Source: Arsukibacterium sp. | GTDB lineage: Bacteria; Pseudomonadota; Gammaproteobacteria; Enterobacterales; Alteromonadaceae | DNA length: 64,000 bases | NCBI RefSeq assembly: GCF_018402695.1 | Contig: NZ_JAGYIM010000013.1 | Location: 24,326-88,325 of the forward strand | Reading direction: 5' to 3' | In this document: positions 28,874 through 38,268 of the stretch, in pieces | Layout of the letters: each line of letters opens with the position of its first letter | How positions within the stretch are numbered: the stretch's first letter is position 1 | Notes under the pieces: model-generated | What the model was told of the DNA's origin: nothing | What the model saw: the letters and a program-made list of their open reading frames with translations, nothing else | The model's database searches: none | Program-made: the position numbers and the translations under genes

Positions 28874-30124
28874 ATGTTGGCGTTCTGGTTTGCAATCCCC
28901 TTCTGGCAACGGGTACTAGGTGCCTTGGTTCTTGGCATCATAGCCGGCCTGGTGTTAGGTGAAGCCGCCACCGTGTTAAAACCGCTGGGCACCCTGTTTA
29001 TTAATGCCATTAAGATGCTGGTTGTGCCGTTAGTGTTATTTGCCCTGATCACCAGTATTACCTCGCTGGCTGATAACCAGAAAATGGGCCGACTGGCCGG
29101 TAAAACTATTGGCTTATTCTTGTTCACTGCTTTTATTGCCAGTTTAATTGGCTTAACCATAGGTAGCTTAATGAACTGGGGCGATGCCCTGCAACTTACC
29201 GCCAGTGAGGTGCGTGAACGCACTATCCCACCGGTAGCCGATGTTATTACCGGTTTAATTCCTACCAATCCGGTTGCCGCGCTGGTTAATGGCAATGTGC
29301 TGCAAATAATCATCTTTGCCAGTCTGGTCGGGATTGCTATAAATGTCGTTGGCGAAAAAGCGGAGCCAATGAAAAAAGTAATCCATGCGGGCGCGGAAAT
29401 AATGTATCAGATCACCCGAATGGTTATGCAGTTAACACCTCTGGGCGTATTTGGTCTGATGGCCTGGGCCATCGGCAGCTTCGGGTTAGCCACCCTGCTG
29501 CCACTGAGCAAATTTATTATTGCGATCTATATCGCCTGCTTTATTCATATCATTGTTGTGTACGGTGGCTTGGTAAAACTGTTTGGCGGTATCGGCATCC
29601 GGGCCTTTTTCAAGGCAGTATTACCCGCCCAGCTAGTGGCTTACAGCAGTGCCAGCAGCTACGGCACCCTGCCGGTCAGCTACAAAGTAGTTACTGAAGA
29701 TCTTAAGGTTGCAAAAAGTTATGCCAGCTTTGTGCTACCGCTGGGTGCCACCATTAATATGGATGGCTGCGGCGGAATTTTCCCGGCGATAGCGGCTATT
29801 TTTATTGCCCATATATATGGCATACCGCTGGATACCCTGGATTACCTGCTTATCGCTGGCACGGCAACGCTGGCTTCAGTTGGCACTGCCGGCGTGCCCG
29901 GCACGGCGATGGTAATGTTAACGGTTACTCTAAGTGTGGTTGGCTTACCCCTGGAAGGTATTGCCTTTATCGCGGCAGTCGACCGGATCATCGATATGAT
30001 GCGCACCGCCACCAATGTTACCGGCGATACCATGGTAGCTTTGGTGATAGGCCGCTCAGAAGGCTTAGTAAATGAAGCCGCCCAGCCAGATATGCCAGAT
30101 ACTGCTGCCGCGGTTACGCGCTAG
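28874..30124 (+). CDS. Dicarboxylate/amino acid:cation symporter
   Basis: A 416-residue member of the DAACS (GltP/DctA/SLC1) family, which moves glutamate, aspartate or C4-dicarboxylates with protons or sodium. Features: several membrane helices, a serine-rich re-entrant loop (YSSASSYGTLPVS), TINMDGCGGIFPAIAAIF as the NMDGT-like motif, and VDRIIDMMRTATNVTGD in helix 8. The NMDG-C in place of NMDGT is a noticeable variation. Substrate cannot be decided from sequence alone. Confidence 0.93.
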   Translation: MLAFWFAIPFWQRVLGALVLGIIAGLVLGEAATVLKPLGTLFINAIKMLVVPLVLFALITSITSLADNQKMGRLAGKTIGLFLFTAFIASLIGLTIGSLMNWGDALQLTASEVRERTIPPVADVITGLIPTNPVAALVNGNVLQIIIFASLVGIAINVVGEKAEPMKKVIHAGAEIMYQITRMVMQLTPLGVFGLMAWAIGSFGLATLLPLSKFIIAIYIACFIHIIVVYGGLVKLFGGIGIRAFFKAVLPAQLVAYSSASSYGTLPVSYKVVTEDLKVAKSYASFVLPLGATINMDGCGGIFPAIAAIFIAHIYGIPLDTLDYLLIAGTATLASVGTAGVPGTAMVMLTVTLSVVGLPLEGIAFIAAVDRIIDMMRTATNVTGDTMVALVIGRSEGLVNEAAQPDMPDTAAAVTR

Positions 30125-30150
30125 CATTCAGACTACCAGCGTCTGATTGC

Positions 30151-30181
30151 AGCCCCAGCCCGGTGCGCCAAAGCTGGGGTT
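30151..30181. terminator. Hairpin between convergent symporter and lysC genes
   Basis: CCCCAGC pairs with GCTGGGG, extended by a G-T and an A-T pair, around a 13-base loop. The T tract (TTGTTAA) is poor, so terminator strength is uncertain. Confidence 0.55.
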
Positions 30182-30192
30182 GTTAACTTAAA

Positions 30193-31542
30193 TCAGGCGC
30201 TGAACAGGTTTGAATGCAACTGTTTCACCACGGCCGGCGCATCCGCATCCTGCACTAAGAAGCACAGGTTATGTTTTGAAGCACCATGGCAAATCAGCCG
30301 CATATTAATCCGCTCCAGCGTTTGAAAAAGCTCACCGGTAATGCCTTTGCTGCTATGCAAATGGTTTCCAATAACCGCCACCAGGCTTAACCCCTGCTCG
30401 ACTACCACCTCACAAAACGCCCGCAGTTCCGCCAGTGCCGGCTCTACGGCATGACTAAAAGCACTGGTCATGCCGCCTTCATCCAGTGTGAGAGCAACGC
30501 TGATTTCCGACGTAGTGACCAAATCGACTGAAATCTGATGCCGGCTTAAAATATCAAACACCCGGGCTAAGAAACCGGCAGCATGCAGCATATCAGGGCT
30601 TTTTACCGTGATTAAGGTTTGTGATTTACGCAGGGCAATAGCACGGTATGGTGGCCGTTGCTGTACTTCCCTGGCAATCCAGGTGCCACCGGCTTCCGGC
30701 TCACGACTGGAGCCAACAAACACGCCGATATTACGCCGCATGGCCGGAATAAGCGTGGCCGGGTGCAGTACTTTGGCGCCAAAGGTGGCCATTTCTGCCG
30801 CTTCATCAAAGCTAATTTCAGCAATACAGCGTGCCTGATCCGTCAACCTTGGGTCGGTAGTAAAAATGCCGACCACATCCGTCCAGATTTGCACCGTATC
30901 AGCCTGCAGTGCTTCAGCCAGCAAGGCGGCGCTATAGTCAGAGCCGCCGCGGCCAAGGGTGGTGGTTTGCTCAAACTCATCCTGGCCAATAAAACCCTGG
31001 GTTACAATTCGTTGCTCTGCAATAAGTGGCTTTAAATGTACTTCAGACAGTTCAGCAATGAGTTTAACCTGCGGCTCAGCGCGGCCAAAGCGGCTGTCAG
31101 TGCGCATTATCCGGCGAATATCAAAACATTGTGCCTGAGCGCCCCGCTCGCGCAATACCTGACTGAACAGCGCAGAACTTAGGCGTTCACCAAATGACTG
31201 AATAAGATCCTTGTGCGCGCTGCTATATACCGCGCCGCCGTTTTCAATTAACGCTTTGAGCTCTGTCAGCAGTAATTCGATAGCCTGTGCCACCTGCTCT
31301 GGCTGAGCAAGGCGGTTTAGTACTGCAAGGGTAATGGTTTCGATGCCGGCATAAGCATCATAGCGCTCGGTAACATTCGTAGTTTTGGTAATTTCAACTA
31401 ACAAATTGGTTACACCAGAGCTGGCGCTGACCACGACGACCCGTATTGCTTCATTGGCCAGAATAATATCGGCACAGCGGGACATCGCATCAAAATCAGC
31501 AACACTGGTGCCGCCGAATTTTGCAATAATAAGATTGGACAA
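30193..31542 (-). CDS. lysC: Lysine-sensitive aspartokinase III
   Basis: A 449-residue kinase that phosphorylates aspartate, the first step to lysine, threonine and methionine. It starts IIAKFGGTSVADFDAM (the K-F-G-G-T-S motif), has TLGRGGSDYSA in the catalytic domain, and two C-terminal ACT domains for feedback inhibition. The start is TTG 31542 with AAGGAGA seven bases upstream. A lysine riboswitch and a sigma-70 promoter precede it, so both transcript and enzyme should respond to lysine. There is no fused homoserine dehydrogenase. Confidence 0.96.
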   Translation of the reverse strand: MSNLIIAKFGGTSVADFDAMSRCADIILANEAIRVVVVSASSGVTNLLVEITKTTNVTERYDAYAGIETITLAVLNRLAQPEQVAQAIELLLTELKALIENGGAVYSSAHKDLIQSFGERLSSALFSQVLRERGAQAQCFDIRRIMRTDSRFGRAEPQVKLIAELSEVHLKPLIAEQRIVTQGFIGQDEFEQTTTLGRGGSDYSAALLAEALQADTVQIWTDVVGIFTTDPRLTDQARCIAEISFDEAAEMATFGAKVLHPATLIPAMRRNIGVFVGSSREPEAGGTWIAREVQQRPPYRAIALRKSQTLITVKSPDMLHAAGFLARVFDILSRHQISVDLVTTSEISVALTLDEGGMTSAFSHAVEPALAELRAFCEVVVEQGLSLVAVIGNHLHSSKGITGELFQTLERINMRLICHGASKHNLCFLVQDADAPAVVKQLHSNLFSA

Positions 31543-31640
31543 GGGTGTCTCTCCTTACAAAATAAAATAAGCAGAGCATGGCTTTTGCTAATTGCAGCAA
31601 AACGGGAATGGTTACAGACCGTTGCTATCGATAACAAAGG

Positions 31641-31806
31641 CCAGAAGCTCTCCACCAAACAAACAGGTGACAGTCGGCAGGATTCAGCCTGCCCGACCGA
31701 AAGTACTCTCACTATACAGAGTGCTCTCTCGGCGTTAATCCCCCTGGCCCGCGCTGCGAAGTATAGTCTTCTGTCACGGGTTACCTGGTTAACGCGCCTC
31801 TTCTGG
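31641..31806 (-). promoter_or_regulatory. Lysine riboswitch (L box) aptamer
   Basis: On the minus strand CCAGAAGAGGCGCGTTAACC begins the aptamer and GGTGGAGAGCTTCTGG ends it. P1 pairs 31800-31806 with 31641-31647 (7 bp). The interior has GAGAGAGCACTCTG..AGTGAGAG and CAGGCTGAATCCTG, matching conserved blocks of the E. coli lysC leader. The remaining leader (31543-31640) has a 7-bp TTTTGCT/AGCAAAA hairpin but no stem followed by a T-run, so control is likely at translation or RNA stability, as in E. coli. Confidence 0.93.
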
Positions 31807-31832
31807 TCTATCAGATATGATTGACGGCGGCC

Positions 31833-31861
31833 ACTTTACCCTGTCAGCCGCCAGATAGCAA
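31833..31861 (-). promoter_or_regulatory. Sigma-70 promoter for the lysC leader
   Basis: On the minus strand TTGCTA and TAAAGT are 17 bases apart. The expected start would be about 20 bases before the riboswitch P1 stem, giving a leader of roughly 285 bases. Confidence 0.6.
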
Positions 31862-31973
31862 TAGCCTTTTAGCCGTCTATCAGCTTAGCGCACGTCTACC
31901 GATTACTATCGGTTATTTTGCGCCGCATCATAGCAGTATTAACTGAATACTGCCTTAGCAAGAATAACTTTAA

Positions 31974-32246
31974 TTAACTGTAATGGTTGTTAATATGCTT
32001 AATTAATTCAATGAACGCATCCATGTCTTTCTCATTCTGGGCATCACTGTGCCATTTATGATGAAACCCCAGGGTTAACTGTACTTTCGCTGACTGAAAA
32101 TACACCTCATAACCATCAAAGCCCTGGCTGACCGTAAGGCCATCGAGCGTAAAACCGGCACCGTGGTCAGTCTCCACTGGCTTGCCATGTTTTTCTACCT
32201 TGGCATAGACATTTAAAAGTAATTTACCATCGAGTTCATTATGCAT
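31974..32246 (-). CDS. DUF3081-like small protein
   Basis: A 90-residue soluble protein, MHNELDGKLLLNVYAKVEKH then TLDGLTVSQGFDGYEVYFQS and LGFHHKWH. The pattern (M-NELD start, LDGL, FDGY, FHxK) resembles DUF3081 of Vibrio and Shewanella as remembered; no function is known. ATG 32246 is preferred to the frame start at 32291 because it matches that family start; neither start has a strong ribosome site. It lies alone between the lysC promoter and a divergent secreted protein. Confidence 0.6.
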   Translation of the reverse strand: MHNELDGKLLLNVYAKVEKHGKPVETDHGAGFTLDGLTVSQGFDGYEVYFQSAKVQLTLGFHHKWHSDAQNEKDMDAFIELIKHINNHYS

Positions 32247-32365
32247 AATCGGTCCGTATTCGCTGCTGTAGTCAGGGTAGCTGTTTAGCATAGCAGCTAA
32301 AAGCCATTAGTTTGATGACTTTACGCAATGCGGGTATAGTACGGTTGTCTTAAAAGGAGAAAAAA

Positions 32366-32962
32366 ATGCAAAAGACGCTTATTGCTGCCACCTTACTTAT
32401 CAGCCTCGGTGCCGGCGCCAATATTGTCCAGGACGCCCCCTTAGTTTCCATCGATACCCATGATGCCTATTTTGATAAGCTAAAAGCGCTGTGCGGTAAA
32501 GCTTTTGCGGGTAAAATTGCCGTTGATAATCCACCGGCTCCCGGTTTTGAAGGTGCCCTGATTATGCATGTCAGAAAGTGCTCTGACAGCCAGCTGCAAA
32601 TCCCGTTTCACGTCGGTGACAATCATTCACGCACCTGGATCATCACTAAAACCGGTTCTGGCTTAACCTTAAAGCACGACCATCGCAATGCCGATGGCAG
32701 CCATGATGATCAGACCATGTACGGCGGACAGACCCTGGATGCCGGTTGGGCAACAGCACAGTCTTTTCATGCCGACCAGTATTCTAAAGAGTTGTTTACC
32801 GCTCGCGGTATACCGCAATCAAATACCAATATCTGGCAAATGTTTATTTACCCGGAACAATTCAGTTACCGGTTAATCCGGGAAGGCCGGGAGTTTCGGG
32901 TGGATTTTGATCTGACCCAGGAGGTCGCGTTACCACCAGCGCCCTGGGGTTATGCAGACTAG
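32366..32962 (+). CDS. Secreted protein of unknown function
   Basis: A 198-residue protein with a short signal peptide (TLIAATLLISLGAGA), then a compact domain with CGKAFAGK, HVRKCSDSQLQIPFHVGD and LKHDHRNADGSHDDQTMYGG. The last block (H-D-H-R, then D-G-S, then YGG) is known to me from other uncharacterised proteobacterial proteins and may bind metal or ligand; no function is assigned. Purine-rich AAAAGGAGAAAAAA precedes ATG 32366. Two conserved cysteines could form a disulfide. Confidence 0.75.
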   Translation: MQKTLIAATLLISLGAGANIVQDAPLVSIDTHDAYFDKLKALCGKAFAGKIAVDNPPAPGFEGALIMHVRKCSDSQLQIPFHVGDNHSRTWIITKTGSGLTLKHDHRNADGSHDDQTMYGGQTLDAGWATAQSFHADQYSKELFTARGIPQSNTNIWQMFIYPEQFSYRLIREGREFRVDFDLTQEVALPPAPWGYAD

Positions 32963-33015
32963 CCGTAAAACGATAATAAACCATAAATAACAACCAAGTA
33001 CACACTGGAGCCACT

Positions 33016-34713
33016 ATGAAAACGTCACTAAAGTTTTCACCACTTTACCTCATTCTCGCCGGGGCATTGACCCTCAGCGCCTGTTCAAAAGAGCCTGAGG
33101 CACCAACTGCAAACACTCAACCTGAACCTGAGCAAACCGCTGAGCTGGTTGATACCGAATTTAATCCGCGTTTAGCTGAGTATATTAAAACCCTGGCATC
33201 TGATGAGTTTCAGGGCCGGGCACCAGCAACCAAAGGAGATGAGTTGACCGTTGCCTACCTGGAGGAACACTTCCGACGCATTGGGTTAAAACCGATAGAC
33301 GGTGACAGTTACCAGCAACCGGTATCCCTGGTACAAATCGATCCAAAGCAAGTATCTGATATGACATTAACAGGAGAAAACCTGCCGGACAGTTTCAAAT
33401 ACCGGGATGAAATGATCGCCTGGACCACCCAGGTAACTGACCAGGTTAGTGTCGAAGACAGTGAGATGGTATTTGTCGGTTACGGGATTGTTGCTCCGGA
33501 ATACAACTGGAACGACTATGAAGGCCTTGATGTCAAAGGTAAAACCGTGGTGATGTTTGTTAATGACCCAGGTTACGCCACACAGGATCCGGAATTGTTT
33601 AACGGCAATGCCATGACCTACTACGGCCGCTGGACTTACAAATACGAAGAAGCGGCCCGCCAGGGAGCGGCCATGGTACTGATTATTCATGAAACCGCAC
33701 CAGCCAGTTACGGCTGGGGCGTGGTAGCACATGGTTCACCCATTAAGTTTGATCTGATCAACGAAAACAAAAATATGGACCGGGCTAAAATTGAAGGCTG
33801 GTTAACTACAGAGTCTGCGGAAAAACTGTTTGCCAACGCTGGCACCGATTTAGCAAGCATGCACAAAAAAGCGCTGGAACCAGACTTCAAACCAGTACCG
33901 CTGAATGCCAAAGCATCGGTAACGGTAAACAACAATTTGCGCGAGCTGACCTCCAGTAATGTCATCGGCTACATTGAAGGCAGTAAATACCCGGACGAAT
34001 ATGTTCTGTATATGGCGCATTGGGACCACCTCGGAATGGACTTCTCAAACCCAGACAATAAAGTGTTTAACGGCGCCCAGGACAACGCCAGCGGCACCGG
34101 TGCAGTTATTGCCCTGGCTGAACATTTTGCCAAACAACCTCAGCCCGAACGCTCGGTTGCCTTTGTGTTGGTAACAGCAGAAGAACGCGGCTTGCTGGGG
34201 TCGGCCTGGTATGCCGAAAATCCGGTATTCCCGCTGGAAAAAACCGCCGCGGCCATTAATATGGACGTAATGAATATGTATGGCCCGATGAAAGATATGG
34301 TAATTGTTGGCCTGGGCAATACCGAGGTAGAGGAAATTCTGGTGAAGTATACTGAGCAACAAGGCCGGTATGCAGTGAAAGAACCCAACCCGGAAGCGGG
34401 TATTGCTTATCGCTCTGATCACTTCAATTTATCAAAAAAAGGCGTGCCTATTCTGTACGCTAAAGGCGGTAATGATCATTACCAAAAAGGCGCTGAATGG
34501 GGCGCGGCACAGCGCGCTGAGTACAACAGCTGCTGCTATCATAAGGTACAGGATGAATGGCGGGATGATTTCGACTTACGCGGTGCCCAGCAGGATTTAT
34601 TCCTGTATTACCGGGTGGGGAACGAACTGGCAAACAGCCGGCAGTGGCCAAACTGGTACCAAGGTAATGAATTCCGTGCTATTCGCGATGCCTCAGCCGA
34701 GGCACGCCAGTAA
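33016..34713 (+). CDS. M28 family zinc aminopeptidase lipoprotein
   Basis: A 565-residue protein with a lipobox LTLSAC (Cys about residue 23), an insert resembling a PA domain (residues about 140-260) and a C-terminal M28 peptidase domain. Zinc ligands are likely in AHWDHLGM (about residue 335), DNASGTGAV, TAEERGLLGSAWY (catalytic Glu, about residue 390), MDVMNM and SDHFNL. It probably trims peptides in the periplasm or at the outer membrane. Monocistronic, with a strong terminator downstream. Confidence 0.92.
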   Translation: MKTSLKFSPLYLILAGALTLSACSKEPEAPTANTQPEPEQTAELVDTEFNPRLAEYIKTLASDEFQGRAPATKGDELTVAYLEEHFRRIGLKPIDGDSYQQPVSLVQIDPKQVSDMTLTGENLPDSFKYRDEMIAWTTQVTDQVSVEDSEMVFVGYGIVAPEYNWNDYEGLDVKGKTVVMFVNDPGYATQDPELFNGNAMTYYGRWTYKYEEAARQGAAMVLIIHETAPASYGWGVVAHGSPIKFDLINENKNMDRAKIEGWLTTESAEKLFANAGTDLASMHKKALEPDFKPVPLNAKASVTVNNNLRELTSSNVIGYIEGSKYPDEYVLYMAHWDHLGMDFSNPDNKVFNGAQDNASGTGAVIALAEHFAKQPQPERSVAFVLVTAEERGLLGSAWYAENPVFPLEKTAAAINMDVMNMYGPMKDMVIVGLGNTEVEEILVKYTEQQGRYAVKEPNPEAGIAYRSDHFNLSKKGVPILYAKGGNDHYQKGAEWGAAQRAEYNSCCYHKVQDEWRDDFDLRGAQQDLFLYYRVGNELANSRQWPNWYQGNEFRAIRDASAEARQ

Positions 34714-34743
34714 GCAGCTAACTTCTATAGTTTAACTACAATT

Positions 34744-34771
34744 AGGGCAGCCACGGGGTTGCCCTTTTTTT
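34744..34771 (+). terminator. Rho-independent terminator after the M28 gene
   Basis: AGGGCAGCC pairs with GGTTGCCCT (9 bp with one G-T pair), loop ACGG, followed by seven Ts. Confidence 0.92.
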
Positions 34772-34905
34772 ACAATTAATAACTAGGTCGTTCGACATTT
34801 TCAAGCTAACTTGTTAATTCAGAACTGATTCAGGTAGTCTTAACTACATTAACAATTATTGTCAGCCGTTAATAACTTACCTGACTGGTGCCGTTTGGAC
34901 ACACT

Positions 34906-37590
34906 ATGCGACGTTTTTTAAAAGCATTGCTAATATTGGTTATCGGCTTACCGGTGATAGCTGCCGTTGGCTATTGGTATCTACAGCAGCAAATTGCTCA
35001 GGCCGGCATTAGTAATCTGCAGCTGGATTTTCGCCGGTTTACCCTGCGAAGTGCTTCATTTGCCAGCGTTCGCTTACAACTGGAACATAATGGCGCTTTG
35101 CATCAAGTTGAGCTGCAAAACGTCGATATTCACTGGCGATGGCCACAAGCATTTAAACCCGCCTTGCAACGGGTAAGCCTGGGCCCCGGCCAGATCACGC
35201 TGGATAAGCCGACCCGGCCCGCAGCAGCATCACAACAGACGCCGTTTACACTCCCTGCTCACTGGCAATTGCCAGATTGGTTGCCGGAACATATCCATAT
35301 TGACGATACCCGCCTAACGCTACCCTGCTCTGCTGGCCAGTGTCCGTTGGATTTAAATGGCTACGTAAGCTACGTCAACCCACCGCAATCTACCAGCCCA
35401 GCCGATACCAGCGAACCAGCCTACTGGCAAAGCCAACTGACTCTGAGCTCAGTACCCAGTGCAGCAGGCAACCAGCAAGCAAAAGACCGGCAACAGCAAG
35501 ACCAGGCGATATCACAATTTCTGATTGACCTGACCTATCAGCCGGCACCGCAACCGACCCTGGAAATAACGGCGCAGCAGGCAGAGCAAATTGGCTTAAG
35601 GGTTAAACTGCAGCTCGCCAGCCAGCCGGCTGCTACCGAACTTGCTGTTGCTGAGATAGCATTGGCGCTGTCGCCCCCCTCCAGCGCCAATCAGGTGCTG
35701 CTGCGCCAATGGGGCATTGTGTTGCCAGACACCTGGCTGACGCAGTTTCAGCAACCGGTGCAACTTTACAGCAAACTGCAGTGGCAGTTACCTGCCAATG
35801 GCGATCTGAGTACTCTGCTTAGCAACCACGATATTGACGCAATAGTTGTCGGCCGGGCCCCTGACCCGTTTTATCTGCCGCAACTGGGCTTAATTCAGGG
35901 CGAACTGAATGCAGAGCTAACCCTGAAAAATCAGGTTGTGACCAACTGGCAACTTAACGCCAGTGGCAGCTTAGCTGGGCTGGAACTGCCCGCTGCTATT
36001 GCGGATTACGGCCTTAACCTGAATCCGGTCGACTTTGTTATCCGTGCCAACACCAACAGTTCCGCCACTACCAGGCCATTAGATTTGGCCGCCTTACCGT
36101 TGCAATTGGCACTATCAAGCGAGGGCGACACCAGTTTCAGCCTGGACAGTGAGCTGACAGTTAATCTGACAGATACTTTAGCGATAGCCATTGAAAAGGC
36201 TGATGTCTCAGCCAAAGCTGCCCGGCTGAAACTAGCGCAACAGGCTGTTTTACTGACTGGATTGCAGCTGGAAGCCGGGTTTAGCGGTCAGTGGCAGGCT
36301 GGCAGCTGGCAAGTGGCAGTCAAAGATCACAGTTCGCTTCAAAGCGCCTTTACCACAGACACCGTAACAGGCGATAACCTTAAGGTATCGTTAGCCAGTA
36401 GTCAGGTCAGTGGCGATCAAAGCGGTATAACAGATTTAAACTCGGACCTTCAGATCAGCGTCGATAAGCTCAGTCATCCGGCTTTACTCAGCCAGAACTG
36501 GCAGTGGCAGGGCCTGCTTCGTGGTAACGCGGCGCAGTTTACTGTTGAAAACGGCCAGCTTAGTAATGATGCCGGTATAACGGTCTCGCACCAGCTGAAC
36601 TATCAGGCTGAAACCAGTGCCGTGATGATACAATGGCAGTTAGCTGAGATTTTTTTATTGGCGGGAAACCCTCTGACAGCCACCATCAATGCCTGGCCTG
36701 AACTCCTTACGCTAAACCGGGGCAAACTCAGTGGCAGTGGTGTCATCAATTTTAGCCCCAGCGAATTAACCAGCCGTAGTCAATTACAGTTGGGCGATTT
36801 AAGCGGTATTTACGATCGAAGTTTGTTTGCCGGCTTAAATGCCAGCATCGACGTCGCTTTGGCCAATAACGCCTTACTCGTCAACACCAAAGACTTCCAG
36901 CTTGACAGACTTAACCATGGTTTTGAAATGGGCCCCCTTACCCTGACTGGCTCTGCTACCCTGCCATTAGCCAGTCCAGAGCAATTAACTGTCAACTTAC
37001 AGCAAGCGGTATTACAGCTGATGCAAGGTAAAATAACCGCTAATAACCAGCAGCTGGATTTCAGCCAGTCTGAAAACCAACTGATACTGCAGCTGCAGCA
37101 AATTGACTTAGCCAGCCTGTTGCAACAACACCCGTCCAGTGATCTAACCGGCAATGGCAAGCTCTCTGGAACCGTGCCCATTACTATTGGTACGAAGGGG
37201 TTTAGCGTTAAGGACGGCAGTATAGCAGCTGAAGCGCCGGGCGGACGGTTGCAGTATCAGTCAGAAAGTGCCAGCGCTATGGCAAAATCTAACAGCAATA
37301 TGAAACTGGTATTGGATGCACTGGAAAATTTCCAGTATACGGTACTTAGCAGTGATATCAGCTACGATACCAGTGGCAAACTTGTGCTGGGGCTGAAGTT
37401 ACAGGGTAGCAACCCCAATTTGCAACAAGGGCGGGCCATTAATTTAAATGTGAATCTGGAGGAAGATCTGCCGGCACTGATTACCAGCCTGCAACTGACT
37501 AATAAGCTGAACGATGTGATCACCCAGCGGGTCCAACAGTATCTTAAACAACAACAAGCAGCTGCGGCTGCCAATGGAGAAAAACCATGA
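34906..37590 (+). CDS. ydbH: YdbH family intermembrane phospholipid transport protein
   Basis: A protein of about 894 residues with one N-terminal membrane anchor (FLKALLILVIGLPVIAAVGYWY) followed by a long beta-rich region of AsmA/TamB-like character. In E. coli YdbH acts with TamB and YhdP to move phospholipid from inner to outer membrane, partnered by the YnbE lipoprotein. ATG 34906 is chosen; the GTG at 34888 would add six residues and lacks support. The ydbH-ynbE-ydbL order is intact. Confidence 0.9.
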   Translation: MRRFLKALLILVIGLPVIAAVGYWYLQQQIAQAGISNLQLDFRRFTLRSASFASVRLQLEHNGALHQVELQNVDIHWRWPQAFKPALQRVSLGPGQITLDKPTRPAAASQQTPFTLPAHWQLPDWLPEHIHIDDTRLTLPCSAGQCPLDLNGYVSYVNPPQSTSPADTSEPAYWQSQLTLSSVPSAAGNQQAKDRQQQDQAISQFLIDLTYQPAPQPTLEITAQQAEQIGLRVKLQLASQPAATELAVAEIALALSPPSSANQVLLRQWGIVLPDTWLTQFQQPVQLYSKLQWQLPANGDLSTLLSNHDIDAIVVGRAPDPFYLPQLGLIQGELNAELTLKNQVVTNWQLNASGSLAGLELPAAIADYGLNLNPVDFVIRANTNSSATTRPLDLAALPLQLALSSEGDTSFSLDSELTVNLTDTLAIAIEKADVSAKAARLKLAQQAVLLTGLQLEAGFSGQWQAGSWQVAVKDHSSLQSAFTTDTVTGDNLKVSLASSQVSGDQSGITDLNSDLQISVDKLSHPALLSQNWQWQGLLRGNAAQFTVENGQLSNDAGITVSHQLNYQAETSAVMIQWQLAEIFLLAGNPLTATINAWPELLTLNRGKLSGSGVINFSPSELTSRSQLQLGDLSGIYDRSLFAGLNASIDVALANNALLVNTKDFQLDRLNHGFEMGPLTLTGSATLPLASPEQLTVNLQQAVLQLMQGKITANNQQLDFSQSENQLILQLQQIDLASLLQQHPSSDLTGNGKLSGTVPITIGTKGFSVKDGSIAAEAPGGRLQYQSESASAMAKSNSNMKLVLDALENFQYTVLSSDISYDTSGKLVLGLKLQGSNPNLQQGRAINLNVNLEEDLPALITSLQLTNKLNDVITQRVQQYLKQQQAAAAANGEKP

Positions 37591-37775
37591 AACGACTAGC
37601 CGGGGTGGTGCTAACTGCAAGTCTGGTGTTACTGGCCTGTACCCCTAAAGTTCAGGTTGAACTACCGAATGAACCGATAAATATCAATCTTAACGTCAAA
37701 ATTCAGCATGAAATCTATATCAAAGTAGATAAACAACTTGATGAATTATTTAGCGAAAACAGTGGCTTATTCTAA
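37587..37775 (+). CDS. ynbE: YnbE family lipoprotein
   Basis: A 62-residue lipoprotein with lipobox LLAC at residue 18 and the typical tail INLNVKIQHEIYIKVDKQLDEL. E. coli YnbE stacks on YdbH by beta-strand augmentation in the outer membrane. The start overlaps the ydbH stop by four bases (ATGA), implying translational coupling. Confidence 0.92.
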   Translation: MKRLAGVVLTASLVLLACTPKVQVELPNEPININLNVKIQHEIYIKVDKQLDELFSENSGLF

Positions 37776-37788
37776 GGAGATCATACTG

Positions 37789-38139
37789 ATGAAACTGACA
37801 ACATTTCGCCTGTTCTTAGCAGGTTTAATATTAGCGTTAAGTTTGCCGGTAATGGCAATGAATCTGCAGCAAGCTATGGCAGCACTGAGCCAGACTAAAT
37901 CGCAAGGCCTGGTGGGTGAGCAACCTAATGGTTATCTGGGTGTAGTACAAAGTACCGAACAAAGCGAGGCGGTTGTTAAGCTGATTAACGACGCCCGCCG
38001 TGCTGAATACACCAGAATGGCCAAACAAAACAATATTGCGGTGGCCGATGTAGAAGCGATTGCCGGCAAAAAAGCGATTGAGAAAACCGCCAGCGGCCAT
38101 TTTGTTCTGCTTGATGGCGAATGGATCAAAAAACGTTAA
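37789..38139 (+). CDS. ydbL: YdbL family DUF1318 periplasmic protein
   Basis: A 116-residue protein with a signal peptide (FRLFLAGLILALSLPVMA) and a DUF1318 domain (NLQQAMAALSQTKSQGLVGEQ). YdbL is the third member of the operon and is proposed to modulate YdbH-YnbE. ATG 37789 is chosen because AAGGAGAT stands seven bases before it; the 37738 start is in the middle of ynbE. Confidence 0.9.
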   Translation: MKLTTFRLFLAGLILALSLPVMAMNLQQAMAALSQTKSQGLVGEQPNGYLGVVQSTEQSEAVVKLINDARRAEYTRMAKQNNIAVADVEAIAGKKAIEKTASGHFVLLDGEWIKKR

Positions 38140-38156
38140 TCCATACGGGATAATGA

Positions 38157-38184
38157 CCAGCTTGCGTTGCCCAACGCGAGCTGG
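38157..38184 (+). terminator. Hairpin after ydbL, possible terminator
   Basis: CCAGCTTGCGTT pairs with AACGCGAGCTGG (12 bp, one G-T), loop GCCC. No T-run follows, so it may be a processing or stability hairpin rather than a true terminator. Confidence 0.5.
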
Positions 38185-38268
38185 TGTTAGACTTTAGTCG
38201 CATCCCTATCCTTTGACGAACGTTGTACTATGCTTAGCTTGTCTTAATACCCAGTCAGAGGTAGTTGA

